Assembly: GCA_947034885.2 (NCBI GenBank)
Contig: OX344753.2
Span: 7,502,001-7,566,000, forward strand
Length of the DNA: 64,000 nucleotides
Source: Thuidium tamariscinum
Lineage: Eukaryota > Streptophyta > Bryopsida > Hypnales > Thuidiaceae
Reading direction: 5' to 3'
Shown here: positions 34,079 to 44,921 of the stretch, piece after piece
Position numbering within the stretch: position 1 is the stretch's first letter
Layout: each line of letters starts with the position of its first letter
Program-made: the position numbers and the translations under genes
The notes under the pieces: generated by a model
The model's database searches: none
What the model was told of the DNA's origin: nothing
Seen by the model: the letters and a program-made list of their open reading frames with translations, nothing else

Positions 34079-36591
34079 TTAGCAGAATGGTCCAGGCGCA
34101 CAAGTCCAGCCTTCCAGCACCTGTAGCAACGGCTTCACATGCCTTCCCTGGCAAAGCGCGTCATACACCGTTTCAAAGTCACTCCCTGGCGACTGCGCCT
34201 TCTCGCCTGTCAACAAGCCTGTCCCGAGCTCTGCCCTCACGAAATTGTACAACGGAAACGACCTGCAATGCACCACTCGATTCGGCACAGCAAACATTCC
34301 TTTGTCAAAACTCTCTCGAGATGCGCTCACTTTGATCACGAGCTGCGCTTTGACTTCCTCTTCAAAAGCGGGGATTTTGTGGAAGACGGACAGACCGTCG
34401 TCTTTCTGCTTGAGCGCGAAGTCCACGAGGACTTGACGAAGCTTTTGCATCAAAGGGTAGGAGATGCTGGAAGGGTCATCGATGTAAGTGAAGATGGGTT
34501 GGTGATCGACAACTTGCAGCAGCTCCTTCTCACAAAAGCGCGCGAGCTGGAGCGAGCCGTTGACGCCCACCACGAGTGTTTTCTTCGCGGCTTGCGCGAC
34601 GACGGTCTTCACGGTGGACTGCATCGTTTCTTCCAGGTGACGGAGGTCGATGGCTTGACAAAGCGCGACCAAGTACGTGGACGTCATGATCTTAAGAATC
34701 TCGATGGATTCCTCGGTTTTGCGAGCGGACACTAAACCCAGGGAGTTCACGTCCTGATTGTGCTGTTCCGCGCTTTGGACGTGGGTGGTGACAGGGTTGG
34801 CGAGGTATTGCAGCTCGCTGGTGTAGGACGCCATGGCGATTTCACCTCCTTTCATGCCATAATCTAAACTAAGGTTGGGGCCTCCGCTGAGATTCGACGG
34901 TAAGCCATTGTTGTAGAAATCGTTCACGAGCTCACTGAATTGCGCGAACATGAGCTTGCCGATACTCGCGATGGACAAGCGCATATTATCCATGGAAACT
35001 CCAATTGGAGTGCCTTGGAAGTTACCTCCATGCAATGCCATGTCACGGGAGACGTCGATGAGGGGGTTGTCGTTCACGGAATTGATCTCGCGCTGGATGG
35101 AATGAGTTGCGTTGCGGATTGTTTCGATGTGGGGGCCCAGCCATTGCGGGGAAGTGCGGAGCGCGTAACGGTCCTGCTTGGGTTTCATTAACGGGTCCGT
35201 CGCGTGCAGCTTCGCTGCGGCTTTCATGTATGAGCTTCCGTCCAGCACCCACTCCATCATCGCCGCGGCTTCCATCTGCCCCGGGTGGTGCTTCAGTTTG
35301 TGAGTTAACGGGTCGGCGAATTCGGGTTTCCCTTGCATCACTTCGCAGAAAAGCGCACTCAAAACCTCAGTCAAAACCACCAGCACATTCGCGTCGAAGC
35401 AGACCGTCGACGCCAGCCCGGACCCCACGGCGGTGCCGTTCACAAGCGCCAGTCCTTCCTTGGGCTCCAGCTGAAACGGCTTGCCCACACCCGCAATTCG
35501 CAGCGCTTCCTCGGAGGTGACCTCGCGCCCGTCCGCAGTGTAAGCCCGCGAGTTGGGGCGGCCAGTCAAGCAGCCCGCGATGTACGACAGGGGCACCAAA
35601 TCGCCGGAGGCCGTAATGGTCCCTCGAAGGGGCAGCTTCGGCGTCACATTCGCATTCAGGAGCTGGATCATGGCGTCTAAAATCTCCCACCGGATGCCCG
35701 AGTAGCCCTGCATCAGCGTGTTCGTGCGCACCAGCATGGCCGCTCGCGTCGTGGCCGAGGGTAACGTATTACCATCGCCCTTACCCACAATACCGGCGTT
35801 CAGGAATCGGATGAGCTCGCGCTGAAGCTCCGCCCCTTGCGTCGTCCTCCGGTGCGACGTCGCCCCAAACCCTATTCAACCAAAGCACGCAGTATTATCA
35901 ATCCCTGATCGGCTAACCTCAAATCCGGCTCCGAGTTCTTTTTCCGCCATTACAATGAGCGGAAGGAAATGTAATGGACATGAAACAATAAATACCCCTG
36001 CCGCACGGGATCGAGCTTCGATTGTGCGATGCTCGGTAGCTTGGGATCAATCACGGGATGCGAGTCATTTCATCGCAAGCTCGCGAAAACTCCAGAGCAA
36101 GCCTGATCAAAGAATTTGCGACTGCTGGTAGTACCTGTGGTGACGCCGTAAGTATCCGTGCCTCTCATGGCACAAGACAACACCCAGTTGGAGCTTTCGT
36201 CAACGCGCGCCTTCGCGGTGCTTGCGTCCAGCACCACCTTCACCTCCGGCCGCCTGGCAATGGCCGCCACCTGCGCGACGCTCAACCCAGCGCCCTCCAG
36301 CACCACCTCCCGGCACTCAAAGAACGCGCCCACCATCTGCTTCACCTCCTCCCAATGGCTCCCCGCCAGCCCAGCTGCCACTCGGCCCCAATTCAGAGGA
36401 TCATCGCAGCCATCGCAGCAGTCCACAACACGCCCATTGCAAAGCTCAGTCAAAGCGTTTTCCGGGAACGTGACGCCGATGAGTCCATTCGTGTGAGGTT
36501 GCTGCTGCTGCTCAAGGTGGTGGCTCAGAAGGACGCCAACGGCGTCCGCGTCTAGCATCGCAGCCATCTTCGCTCGCTTGCTCACCAACAT
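34079..36591 (-). CDS. PAL: Phenylalanine ammonia-lyase
   Basis: Deaminates L-phenylalanine to trans-cinnamate, the entry step of the phenylpropanoid pathway; a soluble homotetramer in this family. There are two exons on the minus strand: 36135-36591 and 34079-35871. A 263-bp GT-AG intron splits a Gly codon within [14 protein letters not shown]. The product is 749 residues. The ATG at 36591 is the first in frame after a TAG at 36643-36645; an ATG eight codons later (36567) is an alternative start. The MIO-forming triad Ala-Ser-Gly is at about 240-242 in [17 protein letters not shown]. The catalytic-loop Tyr is at about 148 in [10 protein letters not shown]. The Phe-Leu pair in ELIRFLNAG (about 175-176) is the PAL type rather than the His-Leu of tyrosine-specific enzymes. 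[25 protein letters not shown] and [14 protein letters not shown] are intact. Full length with no breaks. The GC-rich exons contrast sharply with the AT-rich surroundings. Confidence 0.97.
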
Positions 36592-37118
36592 CGTGATGAT
36601 GCCCACACCGCGACTAAATAAAAAATACAAATGCAAGTGCGGCTATTGCGAGGATGGTTGATCACCCGCAACGTCCACACCCGCATCCACACTGCCTCCC
36701 CAAAGTGCCACCAGCTTTTTGTGCCCAGTCTCCCACTTCCTCACAACATCACAACCCCCTGCTTCAGACATACCAATGTACCGTCAGCAGACATCAAAGC
36801 AGCACCATCACCAAGGAGAATCAACCAACCAAGAACCAACAGTCCATAACCCCATTTGCATAATCAACACGAAAAGTGATGACAGAGATTCATCACCGCA
36901 GCGGAATGCTTCCCTTATGAAGCTCCTCTTCTAAGGCTTCACTTACCCGTGAATTCACTGCAATGCCTGGCTCCCTGAGGCAACTTCAAAACGGGAGCCG
37001 AAGCATACAGCGAAAAATGAATTAAAAAAATGTCCAGCTGGGGAGTGGGGACTCCATGCCATCCGTAATCTCATCCCATCCTCCCACTCATGCAATGCAA
37101 CACCAGTTCCAGCATTAC
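36592..37118 (-). promoter_or_regulatory. PAL 5' UTR / proximal promoter region
   Basis: C-rich, non-repetitive sequence upstream of the PAL ATG. It contains an AC-II-type motif at 36824-36830. No clear TATA box was found on the minus strand, and the transcription start is not known. The small plus-strand ORFs here have no recognisable domain. Confidence 0.45.
36824..36830 (+). promoter_or_regulatory. AC-II element (ACCAACC) upstream of PAL
   Basis: An exact ACCAACC on the plus strand (inverse to PAL), about 233 bp upstream of the PAL start codon. AC elements are R2R3-MYB binding sites known from phenylpropanoid promoters. A 7-mer can occur by chance, so its role is inferred from position. 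Confidence 0.4.
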
Positions 37119-37419
37119 TAACTTACAACGCTGTCATCATTCATTACATTTGCTACAACCACCTCTAACCTCCCACATAATTGCCGTGAGCCCGGACCCC
37201 CTCCCTCCCAGATGACACCCCAAACTTCGTCCAAACTTTGTCCAAACTTTGTAGAATTTAACTTACAATGTAGGTGACTCATCCGAGAGGCGCTGTTACC
37301 AATCACGCGGCGACACTTTGAAGGAAACGGGTGACAGAATTGAAGAGAAGTGCATTGCAACCAACAATGGCAGCAGAAAGGATGGCAGGGAGTGTAATGA
37401 ACGAACCTGCAAGCGTACA

Positions 37420-37426
37420 GGTTGGT
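37420..37426 (-). promoter_or_regulatory. AC-II element (ACCAACC) upstream of PAL, gene sense
   Basis: GGTTGGT on the plus strand is ACCAACC in the PAL sense, about 830 bp upstream of the ATG. A related AACCAAC word lies near 37358. Same caveat as for any 7-mer. Confidence 0.35.
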
Positions 37427-37488
37427 GTGAGCGGGTGACCATTAAGAGACGCTGCTGAAGTCCCTTCACCGAAGTACTAAGACCACCG

Positions 37489-37580
37489 CTGGGAAGACCG
37501 CGCCTGGGAAGTCCAGGGCTGGGAAGACCACGCCTGGGAGGACCTCCGACGGCTGGGAAGACTGCGGGGAAGGCCTCCGG
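37489..37580. repeat. GC-rich minisatellite upstream of PAL
   Basis: Three imperfect repeats of GCTGGGAAGACC followed by variable spacers (CGCCTGGGAAGTCC and CGCCTGGGAGGACC), unit about 30-34 bp, inside an otherwise non-repetitive GC-rich stretch. Confidence 0.55.
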
Positions 37581-38749
37581 GAAGCTGCTACGTCATCAGA
37601 GAATAGGACGACGTGGACAAGAAGATCAGCCCTTTTCGCGCGGAAGAGTCGGGTGCCCGGATTCCTGGGTAACTTATGGCAAATGGAGGCGGACTTGGGG
37701 TTCTAATAGGCTTCCCTCGCGCGATCTCTGCCGTCGATTTTGATCGATATTGGGTGTGCGGTTCACGAGGCTCCAGCCAGGGGCGCTTTGGATGTATTTG
37801 GAGTCTGTTCATCGCCCTGAGGGGCACTAGTGGTGCTCATTAACAGACTTATAGGTTAACGGCCAGCCTAAATATAACTTAGTGGATTTCAGGCGGTGAC
37901 CACTAACCCAATGAGTGGTTCGACTTTTTAAAGGATTGTTCTTTATTTAGCTGTAGGATCTTAAACACCAGTGCCTAATAATTTCTGCCTAACATAACTT
38001 TGGATCTAAGAACTGAACTAAACAGGATACTAAACAGTGAAAACTACTGGAAAAGAAGATCTCATGGACACATGGTTTGCACAGACCCAAGAAGTTATCT
38101 AACACACCAATCAAATAGGTCTCCTTGTGATTATCTCCTCCCAGGATGACCTAAGTTGCCATGTACTCCGTGTGTTGTAGGCCAAGGAAAAGCCATGATC
38201 ATACCCACAAAGCAACTTAAACCACATGTAATGGCATGTATTGTGGAGGTGGTTTTCATTGGTCTCCAACTGTATTTCCACTACATTAGTGTCCCACATC
38301 CACTCCCAGATTGTGTTTCCACCGGTGAAAACGCACCGAACACAACATGAATATCTCTGATATATTTGAATATCAATGAATATACTTTGATAACCCAACT
38401 TCATGGTTGGGCAGGTGATGCTGGAGCCCTAAACTTACTAGGTTAAGTTGGGGGACTTGGGGGGGACAACTAATCAAATCTGCAAACTTGTGATGAAAAG
38501 AATGGAGCTGATAACTTACAGACTGGCAACAGGGAGCCAGGTTGATCAGGTACTCCCAGCTTCCAGTACCCGACAGTTCTGTCCTGTACCTTCACCGGGT
38601 CCATGCAATTGTCACCATGCATTCAAGTCTAGGATCAGAGATCTACGCCGTCCATTGCCATCGAGATGCCTGGGTGGCCAGTGGCCATTTTCGTTTTCGT
38701 TTTTCGCTTTTGTTTGAAACAAATGAGAGGTACCCAACTTCCCGTATTA
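37581..38749. other. Intergenic sequence upstream of PAL, nothing recognised
   Basis: Moderate GC. Minus-strand ORFs at 37588-37827 and 38111-38404 have no recognisable domain and no splice-supported extension. This could be distal promoter or an unrecognised transcript. Confidence 0.4.
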
Positions 38750-39149
38750 AGGTAGAACCACCTATAACCAATCGGCCCCCCATAGCCAACCTAATGATGG
38801 ACGTATTTCCAACCAAGGCTAGAATGAGTGTTTTTTTCATTTTTAAAGTTGAGACTAAAAGTTCATGGTACATGTTCCAAAGTAGTGTGCAAAAAAGTAG
38901 AAAAGAGTGAGTAAAAATGTAGTTTTTTGCGTGATCGAAATTAGAAGACCCCATAGATTGGCATTTGGTCAAGCACACTTTATGCCTTCCAAAATTCATA
39001 GTAATTTCAATTCATGTGATAAAATTACCAAAGTTTTTGCAATCCCCATCATTTTTATCTTTACACCTTTGAAAATATTTGTTTTACTTTGCACTACACT
39101 AGATCATGCCTAAAATACCTTAAATGATCGGTTAGGGGTGGTTCTACCT
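38750..39149. mobile_element. MITE family 2, copy 2
   Basis: This 400-bp copy has ends AGGTAGAACCACC and GTGGTTCTACCT, flanked by TA at 38748-38749 and 39150-39151. Highly similar to 22417-22821 throughout (for example TGGACGTATTTCCAACCAA). About 2.2 kb upstream of the PAL ATG. Confidence 0.75.
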
Positions 39150-39244
39150 TATGAATTGTAGGAGACCTACAATTTTAAAGCCAAAACACTAGATGGGAGC
39201 ATGTTTTTCATGTGCACTGAGTGGCTATGCAGAAATTGTGATTA

Positions 39245-39928
39245 AGGTTGAGGCACTAAATGTCGACCACGCCCAAGTAGCCAATTGTAGGATCCCTATT
39301 TCCAATCAAGTCCATAACATATTTCCAAACACACCTTGAATTGCGTGTTTTGGTCCTTTTTGAGGCCAAGACTAATAAGGTAATGACACATGTCCAAATT
39401 AGTGAGCGGAAGAAGTGAACGGAAAGTAGTTAAAGCATTATCGGAATTAAGAAATTCTAAACATTGGCTATTGGTCTAGAGTACTTTTGGCTTCCCAAAA
39501 TTCACTGTAAATTCAGTTTTAGAAATAAAATTCTAAAATTTTTTCTATCCCCATATTTCTTATCTTCCTACACAGGGAAAATTCCCACCACCTCATACTG
39601 TGCAAAATCTGCTCTGAAATTGCTTAAATGGTCGGCTACTAAGGTAGGTACACCCAAAAGCGCCTTGTTTCTTAAACCGCCATCTACAGTGCACATACAT
39701 TTTCAAAATCAGTCATGTTCGCAGGCTGTAGATGGCGGTTTCAGAAACAGACTTTGACTGTGAATAACTTTTGCATACAGTGTCCAAATCCTGCGTTCTT
39801 TGGTGCGTTGGAACATGCTTTCACTTGGCCACAAGACTGTATAAAAATCTGAACGAGCTAATAACAGGAACTAGGCACAATATGAAAAACTGGCGCTTTT
39901 GGGTGTACCTACCTTAGTGCCTCAACCT
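39245..39928. mobile_element. MITE family 3, copy interrupted by family 1
   Basis: Ends are AGGTTGAGGCACTAAATGTC and GTGCCTCAACCT, flanked by TA (39243-39244 and 39929-39930). Without the inserted family 1 copy and its duplicated TA it would be 409 bp, against 410 bp for the uninterrupted copy at 24891-25300. Confidence 0.8.
39642..39914. mobile_element. MITE family 1, copy D (nested in family 3)
   Basis: This 273-bp copy has perfect ends AGGTAGGTACACCC and GGGTGTACCTACCT and TA at 39640-39641 and 39915-39916. The insertion point reads GGCTAC-TA-element-TA-GTGCC; the intact copy at 24891-25300 reads AGCTACTGGTGCC. Contains the hairpin GCCATCTACA/TGTAGATGGC. About 3.05 kb upstream of the PAL ATG. 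Confidence 0.85.
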
Positions 39929-39933
39929 TACCT

Positions 39934-40061
39934 TAAGGTGAGAACACCCATTCCCGTCCATATGTAGTAGGGTTGCACATTTTTCAAAGAAAAATGTACA
40001 CCCCCAGTGCTACATATGGACAGGAATGGATACATGGACAGGAATGGGTGTTTTGCCCTTA
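39934..40061. mobile_element. 128-bp foldback MITE
   Basis: Ends TAAGGTGAGAACACCC and GGGTGTTTTGCCCTTA. The two halves pair over most of their length (GTCCATATGTAGTAGGG against a CTACATATGGAC block; CACATTTTTC with GAAAAATGT), giving a long hairpin. An 18-bp direct repeat (GGACAGGAATGG-containing) sits in the right arm. Confidence 0.65.
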
Positions 40062-40193
40062 TATGCATTTTGGGCTGCATATGGGACCCAAGATGAACAG
40101 ACCCTCAATTCATGGCAACCCAATAAATAAGAAAGGGTTGGAGTTTCTCTCTCATATGGCATGAGTGCATGCAGTGTTACCTTATAGAATTTG

Positions 40194-41951
40194 GTAACCC
40201 TTAAATGTCAAGGTGGACATTTTGAGTACAATGTATGACATAGAATCTGACTTCCCTTGTAGGACAGAACAGTTTGTTTGTTTTAACACATAATACATAT
40301 CTATCATTTTATTTTCGTCAATTATTTGGTGATTTCATCCATTGTTTTAAAAAAATTGAAGTTTATTGGCGATTTCATCCAAAATTTTACTGTTTTTTTT
40401 CTATAGGCTTAGTGCCAAGCCAAAAAATTTGGTGCAATTTTCACCAAATCTTAAGAAAAAAACACCCCTTGGGATAGAAGTGCAACTATTCATCCTTTAC
40501 ATTAGGGGTGATAAGGAGAGATCTTCTATAATATTTTAATTTTCAATGAGTATATTTGACTTATTCAAAGTAGATAATGTCACACGGTATCAAAATACAT
40601 GATTTCCATGGCCAAGAATCCATTGTTTAAGGTTTAATTTAATTGTGTCTGAAACAAGCAACAATGCTACTAGAGGCCATGTAAGTCAATGTAGCATGGG
40701 CTTGCTTTTCAAATAGAGTTCCCCTACTCAACTTCCTCACACATAACTTTTCTCAAAGTTTCCTACCCATGAGTCCAAAGTCAACCAACAAGCTCTTGAA
40801 TCACATCCATTGACCCTTGAAATTCATTTTGGTATTTTGAGCATCGAAAAAGTGCTAAAAATGGTCACATTTGTATCAAGATTTTTCAATGACATTTTTT
40901 TAACCTGTAGCAATTGTAATGATTAGATTTGATAGTGCACAATTTTTTTTCTAGGGTAGGATGTCCATAAAGTGCTTGATTAAAAAATTGGAAAGTAATT
41001 TGGCAAGCTCAAATTTCTTAAAATATTTTTTAGTAAATACAAATAAAATTGGTATCTACCTCCAAATTTGTTTAATATTCTTGGATGTTTTGTGAATTTT
41101 TAAAGTTGAAATGCAATGGTCATTGAAAGTGTTCACATCTTGAAAGATACAACATTAGGGGAGATTGAGGCCAAAACAAAACTGTAAGTTCCTGGACTAC
41201 AAGGAACAAGGGAACTACACAGTGGCAGGAATGTGACGTGGCTAAGACTTGGACACATCTTCTTTTTTTAAATTTAATAAATAAAAAATTTGGACTTTTT
41301 TTCATATTTCAGGATCCCCCTCTCCAATTTTATTTTTTGTAATTCTTTTTTGGTAATTACTGGCCTGACAACAACCAGATGTTTTTTATGTGTTTGGAGA
41401 ATAACGAGGGGAATAGGCTTTAAATGGCCCTCCCTTGCATCAAATTCCCCCTAATGTATTTGTATATTGTTGGTACAATGATAAAGAAAAATATACAACT
41501 AGTGCACATTTGAAGAAGTGGACACTTTTAGAGCCTAGATAGTGCTTTATGAACCCCCTCCTCTTTAAGCATTCATTGACTTCAATATATAAGTATAAAT
41601 CGAACTAGTTCAAATCATATTGGTCAATTTTTACTCTAGATTAAAACAAGATCCCTCATAACCTAACCCTTGAAGGACTAACTAGCAGTTGTGGAAATCA
41701 TGCATTTTGATACTATGTGACATCATTTCCTTTGAATAAGCTAAATACACTCATTGGAGGTCATTTTGATACCATGTAACATCATCTCCTTTGAATAAAT
41801 TAAATATATTCATTGGAAGTCAAAATATTGTAGAAGATTTTTCCTTTCCACCCCTAATACCAAAGATGAATAGTTGCACTTTTGTCCTACAAGGAAAAAT
41901 TCTTTGTCATTTATTGGCTATAAAATGTCCTTGTTGGCATTTAAGGGTTAA
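40194..41951. mobile_element. Decayed TTAA-ended element with long inverted ends
   Basis: The left end GTAACCCTTAAATG and right end CATTTAAGGGTTAA are inverted partners. Pairing continues into CTTGTAGGACA, and then GTGCAACTATTCATC with ATTAGGGGTG near 40480-40600 against 41740-41870. The left arm carries about 200 bp of extra DNA, and a family 4 MITE lies inside (41153-41456). The mutated left TTAA shows that it is old. Confidence 0.55.
41153..41456. mobile_element. MITE family 4, copy e (nested)
   Basis: About 304 bp with ends CATTAGGGGAGATTGAGGCC and AAATTCCCCCTAATG. Family landmarks GTAAGTTCCTGGACTACAAG and TACTGGCCTGACAAC are present. Confidence 0.7.
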
Positions 41952-42071
41952 GTTTGTTAAGCTTCCTAACCTTGAGTTTTCAATTGAAAGTACCATTGGT
42001 ACTTTGCTAATGAAATAAAGGGCAGATTAGAAGAAAAGTTATAAATCCTAGAGTGGTGAATGATTAGGAAA

Positions 42072-42338
42072 CATTAGAGGGGATTTGAGGCCTCCAAAGG
42101 GCTTTTTTCGGGGCTGTTCTTGTAACTGCTATCCACTGTCAAGTTAGCATTTATCCAAAAATAAATAAATAAAATTGGGGGTGTCTTGAAATATGAAAAA
42201 AGCCCAAAAAAATTTCAAAAAATAAATAATGACATGGCACTCTCTCGACCACGTCGGATTTTTGTTCACATGGTAGAAACTGCGTTCCCGCAATCTAGGA
42301 ACCCACAGTCTTCCAATGACCTCAAAAATCCTCTAATG
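42072..42338. mobile_element. MITE family 4, copy f
   Basis: About 267 bp with ends CATTAGAGGGGATTTGAGGC and GACCTCAAAAATCCTCTAATG-type right terminus. It is in inverse internal orientation to copies b and e: GGAACCCACAGTCTTCC lies near the right end. Confidence 0.7.
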
Positions 42339-43515
42339 CCTAAATTTGTTGAGAATATAAGCTATTTGTAACTTTGTAGTAGCTTGGGCATCTTTCTACC
42401 CAATTATTAATTAAAGTGTAATATTAGTTGAAGTGCAAAAGAAAACTAGGTAGTTTAAGAAGAACATATTAAAATTTGCCAATTTTAAAACATAATTAAA
42501 ATAAGTTAGGCATTCATCCAAGCTATTCTTACAATTTTTGAATAATCTTAACCTTGTTTGTTAGGGTTTTGTTAAATGTTAGCATTGGTTGCATGTATAT
42601 GAGAGAAATATTTTGTTTGTAAGAGATTATACTTTAGAATGGTCAAAATGGCAAGGCAACAAACTCTACAATTAGGCAATCCTTCAATAAAATATATAGA
42701 ATATACTTGCCAAGCACTACAAAGGCTAAATTCAAATACTTCTCCACAATAGTATATAGACTTGAATGTTATGAAATTTGTCATTATTATCAAATGTCAT
42801 GTTGAAATTCACCTTCAAAAAACAAAATGCAAAAATGTTACTTCCAACAAATTTTAATGCAATTCAAAAGAAATGAGGTTGAAATCTAATTTTAAAATCA
42901 TTACAATCATTTATAACATAATGTGCAATGAATGTGCAAATTTTGAACACATTGTATTCCTAATCATGCAAATTCTAATCATCATATTGTACAATTATTG
43001 TGTGGTCATTACTATATTGGCTATTTGTTTATTAGTGTTGTCTAGTAAATAGTAGGTCTATTGTATGAATGTATATTAGTGTGTATATTTATATGCATAT
43101 ACACACATTTCAAGGGGAAAAAAACTCAATAATTTTCTAAAAATTTAGGCATTCTTTAATTGATTTTCCAACTAACCTACTTAGAAACTATAGTTATAGC
43201 TAAATTGGAATACCTATGAGTAATTGTGAGGGCACTATCACAATACAACAATACAACCTTACTACACTCCTCAATAAGAGCACATTGCTATTTAGGGTTT
43301 AGAGCCCTAGAATTGACTCTACTGTTCCATTATACATTGTAAAGGGAATTCTAGCCTCCCTTTCAACTCTTATATTTTACTTTTGCAAAGCAAGAAGGCT
43401 TGAATGACATTATTTGCCAAAGAAAGATAAGTGTGGAACTACATAGAACTCATAGAAGAGTCAGATACAATTTATATTGATTCAAAATTTAAAAAAATTC
43501 ACCTAGTAATTTCTA
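42339..43515. other. AT-rich intergenic DNA, nothing recognised
   Basis: No ORF with recognisable content and no repeat ends seen. Confidence 0.45.
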
Positions 43516-43770
43516 ATGGAAATGCAGCAAGATGGTTATTATGAACCACATCTAGAGGCATTGAAGAGTACATGTGGACCAATGACGAAGGCTACAACAA
43601 TAGAAAGAACCATCAAAAACAACCTTAATGGAAATGTCCAGGCTTTCTTGGAGCATCTAAACTCCTTATATCTCCCTTCAAGTTTTTGGCCCTCTAGGCT
43701 TTCAATGAAAACAAGCCCTAAGTTGCTTATTTTTCATTGGTGTCCCGATTGGTGTGTAATTAAAACTTGA
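43516..43770 (+). pseudogene. Probable Ty3/gypsy pol C-terminal remnant
   Basis: An 84-codon ORF contains CGPMTKATTIERT followed by LNGNVQAFLEHL. This resembles the GPMTRARAK...LNGLVQ motif near the end of plant Ty3/gypsy polyproteins. No reverse transcriptase, integrase or LTR is visible nearby, so it would be a short fragment. The match is from memory of the family motif and is short; a chance resemblance is possible. Confidence 0.4.
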
Positions 43771-44651
43771 AATTTGTATCATTGGAAGAACATTCAAGAA
43801 TACTTCAAATAGATATAAAAACATTCAAATTTAGACATTTAACAATGAAATGAATGGATTCAAAAGTTGGCTAAAAGACAAGAAATTATAGAAATTTTGG
43901 CAAATTTCAAGTGCAACGTACTTTCATAATTGTGATTTGTCAAAAACTCTATAATTTTAGATTTCTTAGCAAGAAGGTAGTTGGACTGCCAATTCTCATT
44001 TTGAAAAGAATTAATGATTCTCTTTTTAAATTTCTACTACTACTGATATAATAATTTTTCATTATTGTGAAAAAATGGAATATTATCCAAAAAATTAAAA
44101 TAGTTTATAAAAGACCTTGATGCTAATGAATTTATTTAATTTGAAATAATGGATTCTTTTGTCCTTTAGCTAGTTCTTGAAGTAGTTCATTTTCATCATT
44201 ACAAATGTCTAAAATTTGAATTTTCTTATACCTACTTGTGTATCCTATGCCATTGCTATTGTCAAATAAAAGCAAAAACAATCTCTTAATTTTTTATTCA
44301 TAAGAATTTCAAAATCTAATAACTTCCATGCTATAAGTCCAAACACTACAAAACAAAGTCTACACACACCTCTTTACATAGAACTCTTTGACAATACCAA
44401 GAATGCAACCATTGCAAAAAATGGTCTTAGAGATCTCACTATAACAAATAAACAAATATAACAAAACAAAACAACGAACAACTTAATTTTAAGGTATTGA
44501 TAAATTCAAAGTACTTTGGGATGTACTTCGAATGATACAAATATCAAGATCTAATCATAAACCAATAAAAAAGAATTAGCAATTTATTAAAGAGTGTATT
44601 GAGATTGTGCATTGAAGATGCCATAACATAGTCACACCTTTACTCTAGATG
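43771..44651. other. AT-rich intergenic DNA, nothing recognised
   Basis: No gene, RNA gene or repeat end recognised. Confidence 0.45.
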
Positions 44652-44921
44652 CAATTAGAAGAGATTTGAGGCCTTTAGAAGACTATAAGTTTCCAAATTG
44701 TAGAAATGTAGATCTGATGTGGTCAAGAGAGTGCCACATCATCAAAAAAAATTTGAAAAAAAAAATTTGGCCGCTTTTTTGCATTTCAGGACCCTAAATT
44801 TTTTAATTTTTAAATAATTTTTTTTCTAGTAATTGTTGGTTGACAAGGGTTAGCAGTTTCGAGAACAGTTTTGGAAATAGGCCTAAAATGGGCTTTTTTG
44901 CCCCTCAAACCCCTTCTAATG
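44652..44921. mobile_element. MITE family 4, copy g
   Basis: About 270 bp with ends AATTAGAAGAGATTTGAGGC and CTCAAACCCCTTCTAATG. Internal landmarks AGACTATAAGTTTCCAAATT, GATGTGGTCAAGAGAG and TTGTTGGTTGACAAGG. Confidence 0.65.

Noticed and set aside
34139..34735. 198-codon plus-strand ORF
   Set aside because: It lies entirely antisense to PAL exon 2; the GC-rich PAL codons leave the opposite strand open. The PAL frame has unambiguous family motifs.
34079..36636. PAL start at 36636, the upstream end of the open frame
   Set aside because: The codon there is TTG, not ATG; the first in-frame ATG after the upstream TAG is at 36591.
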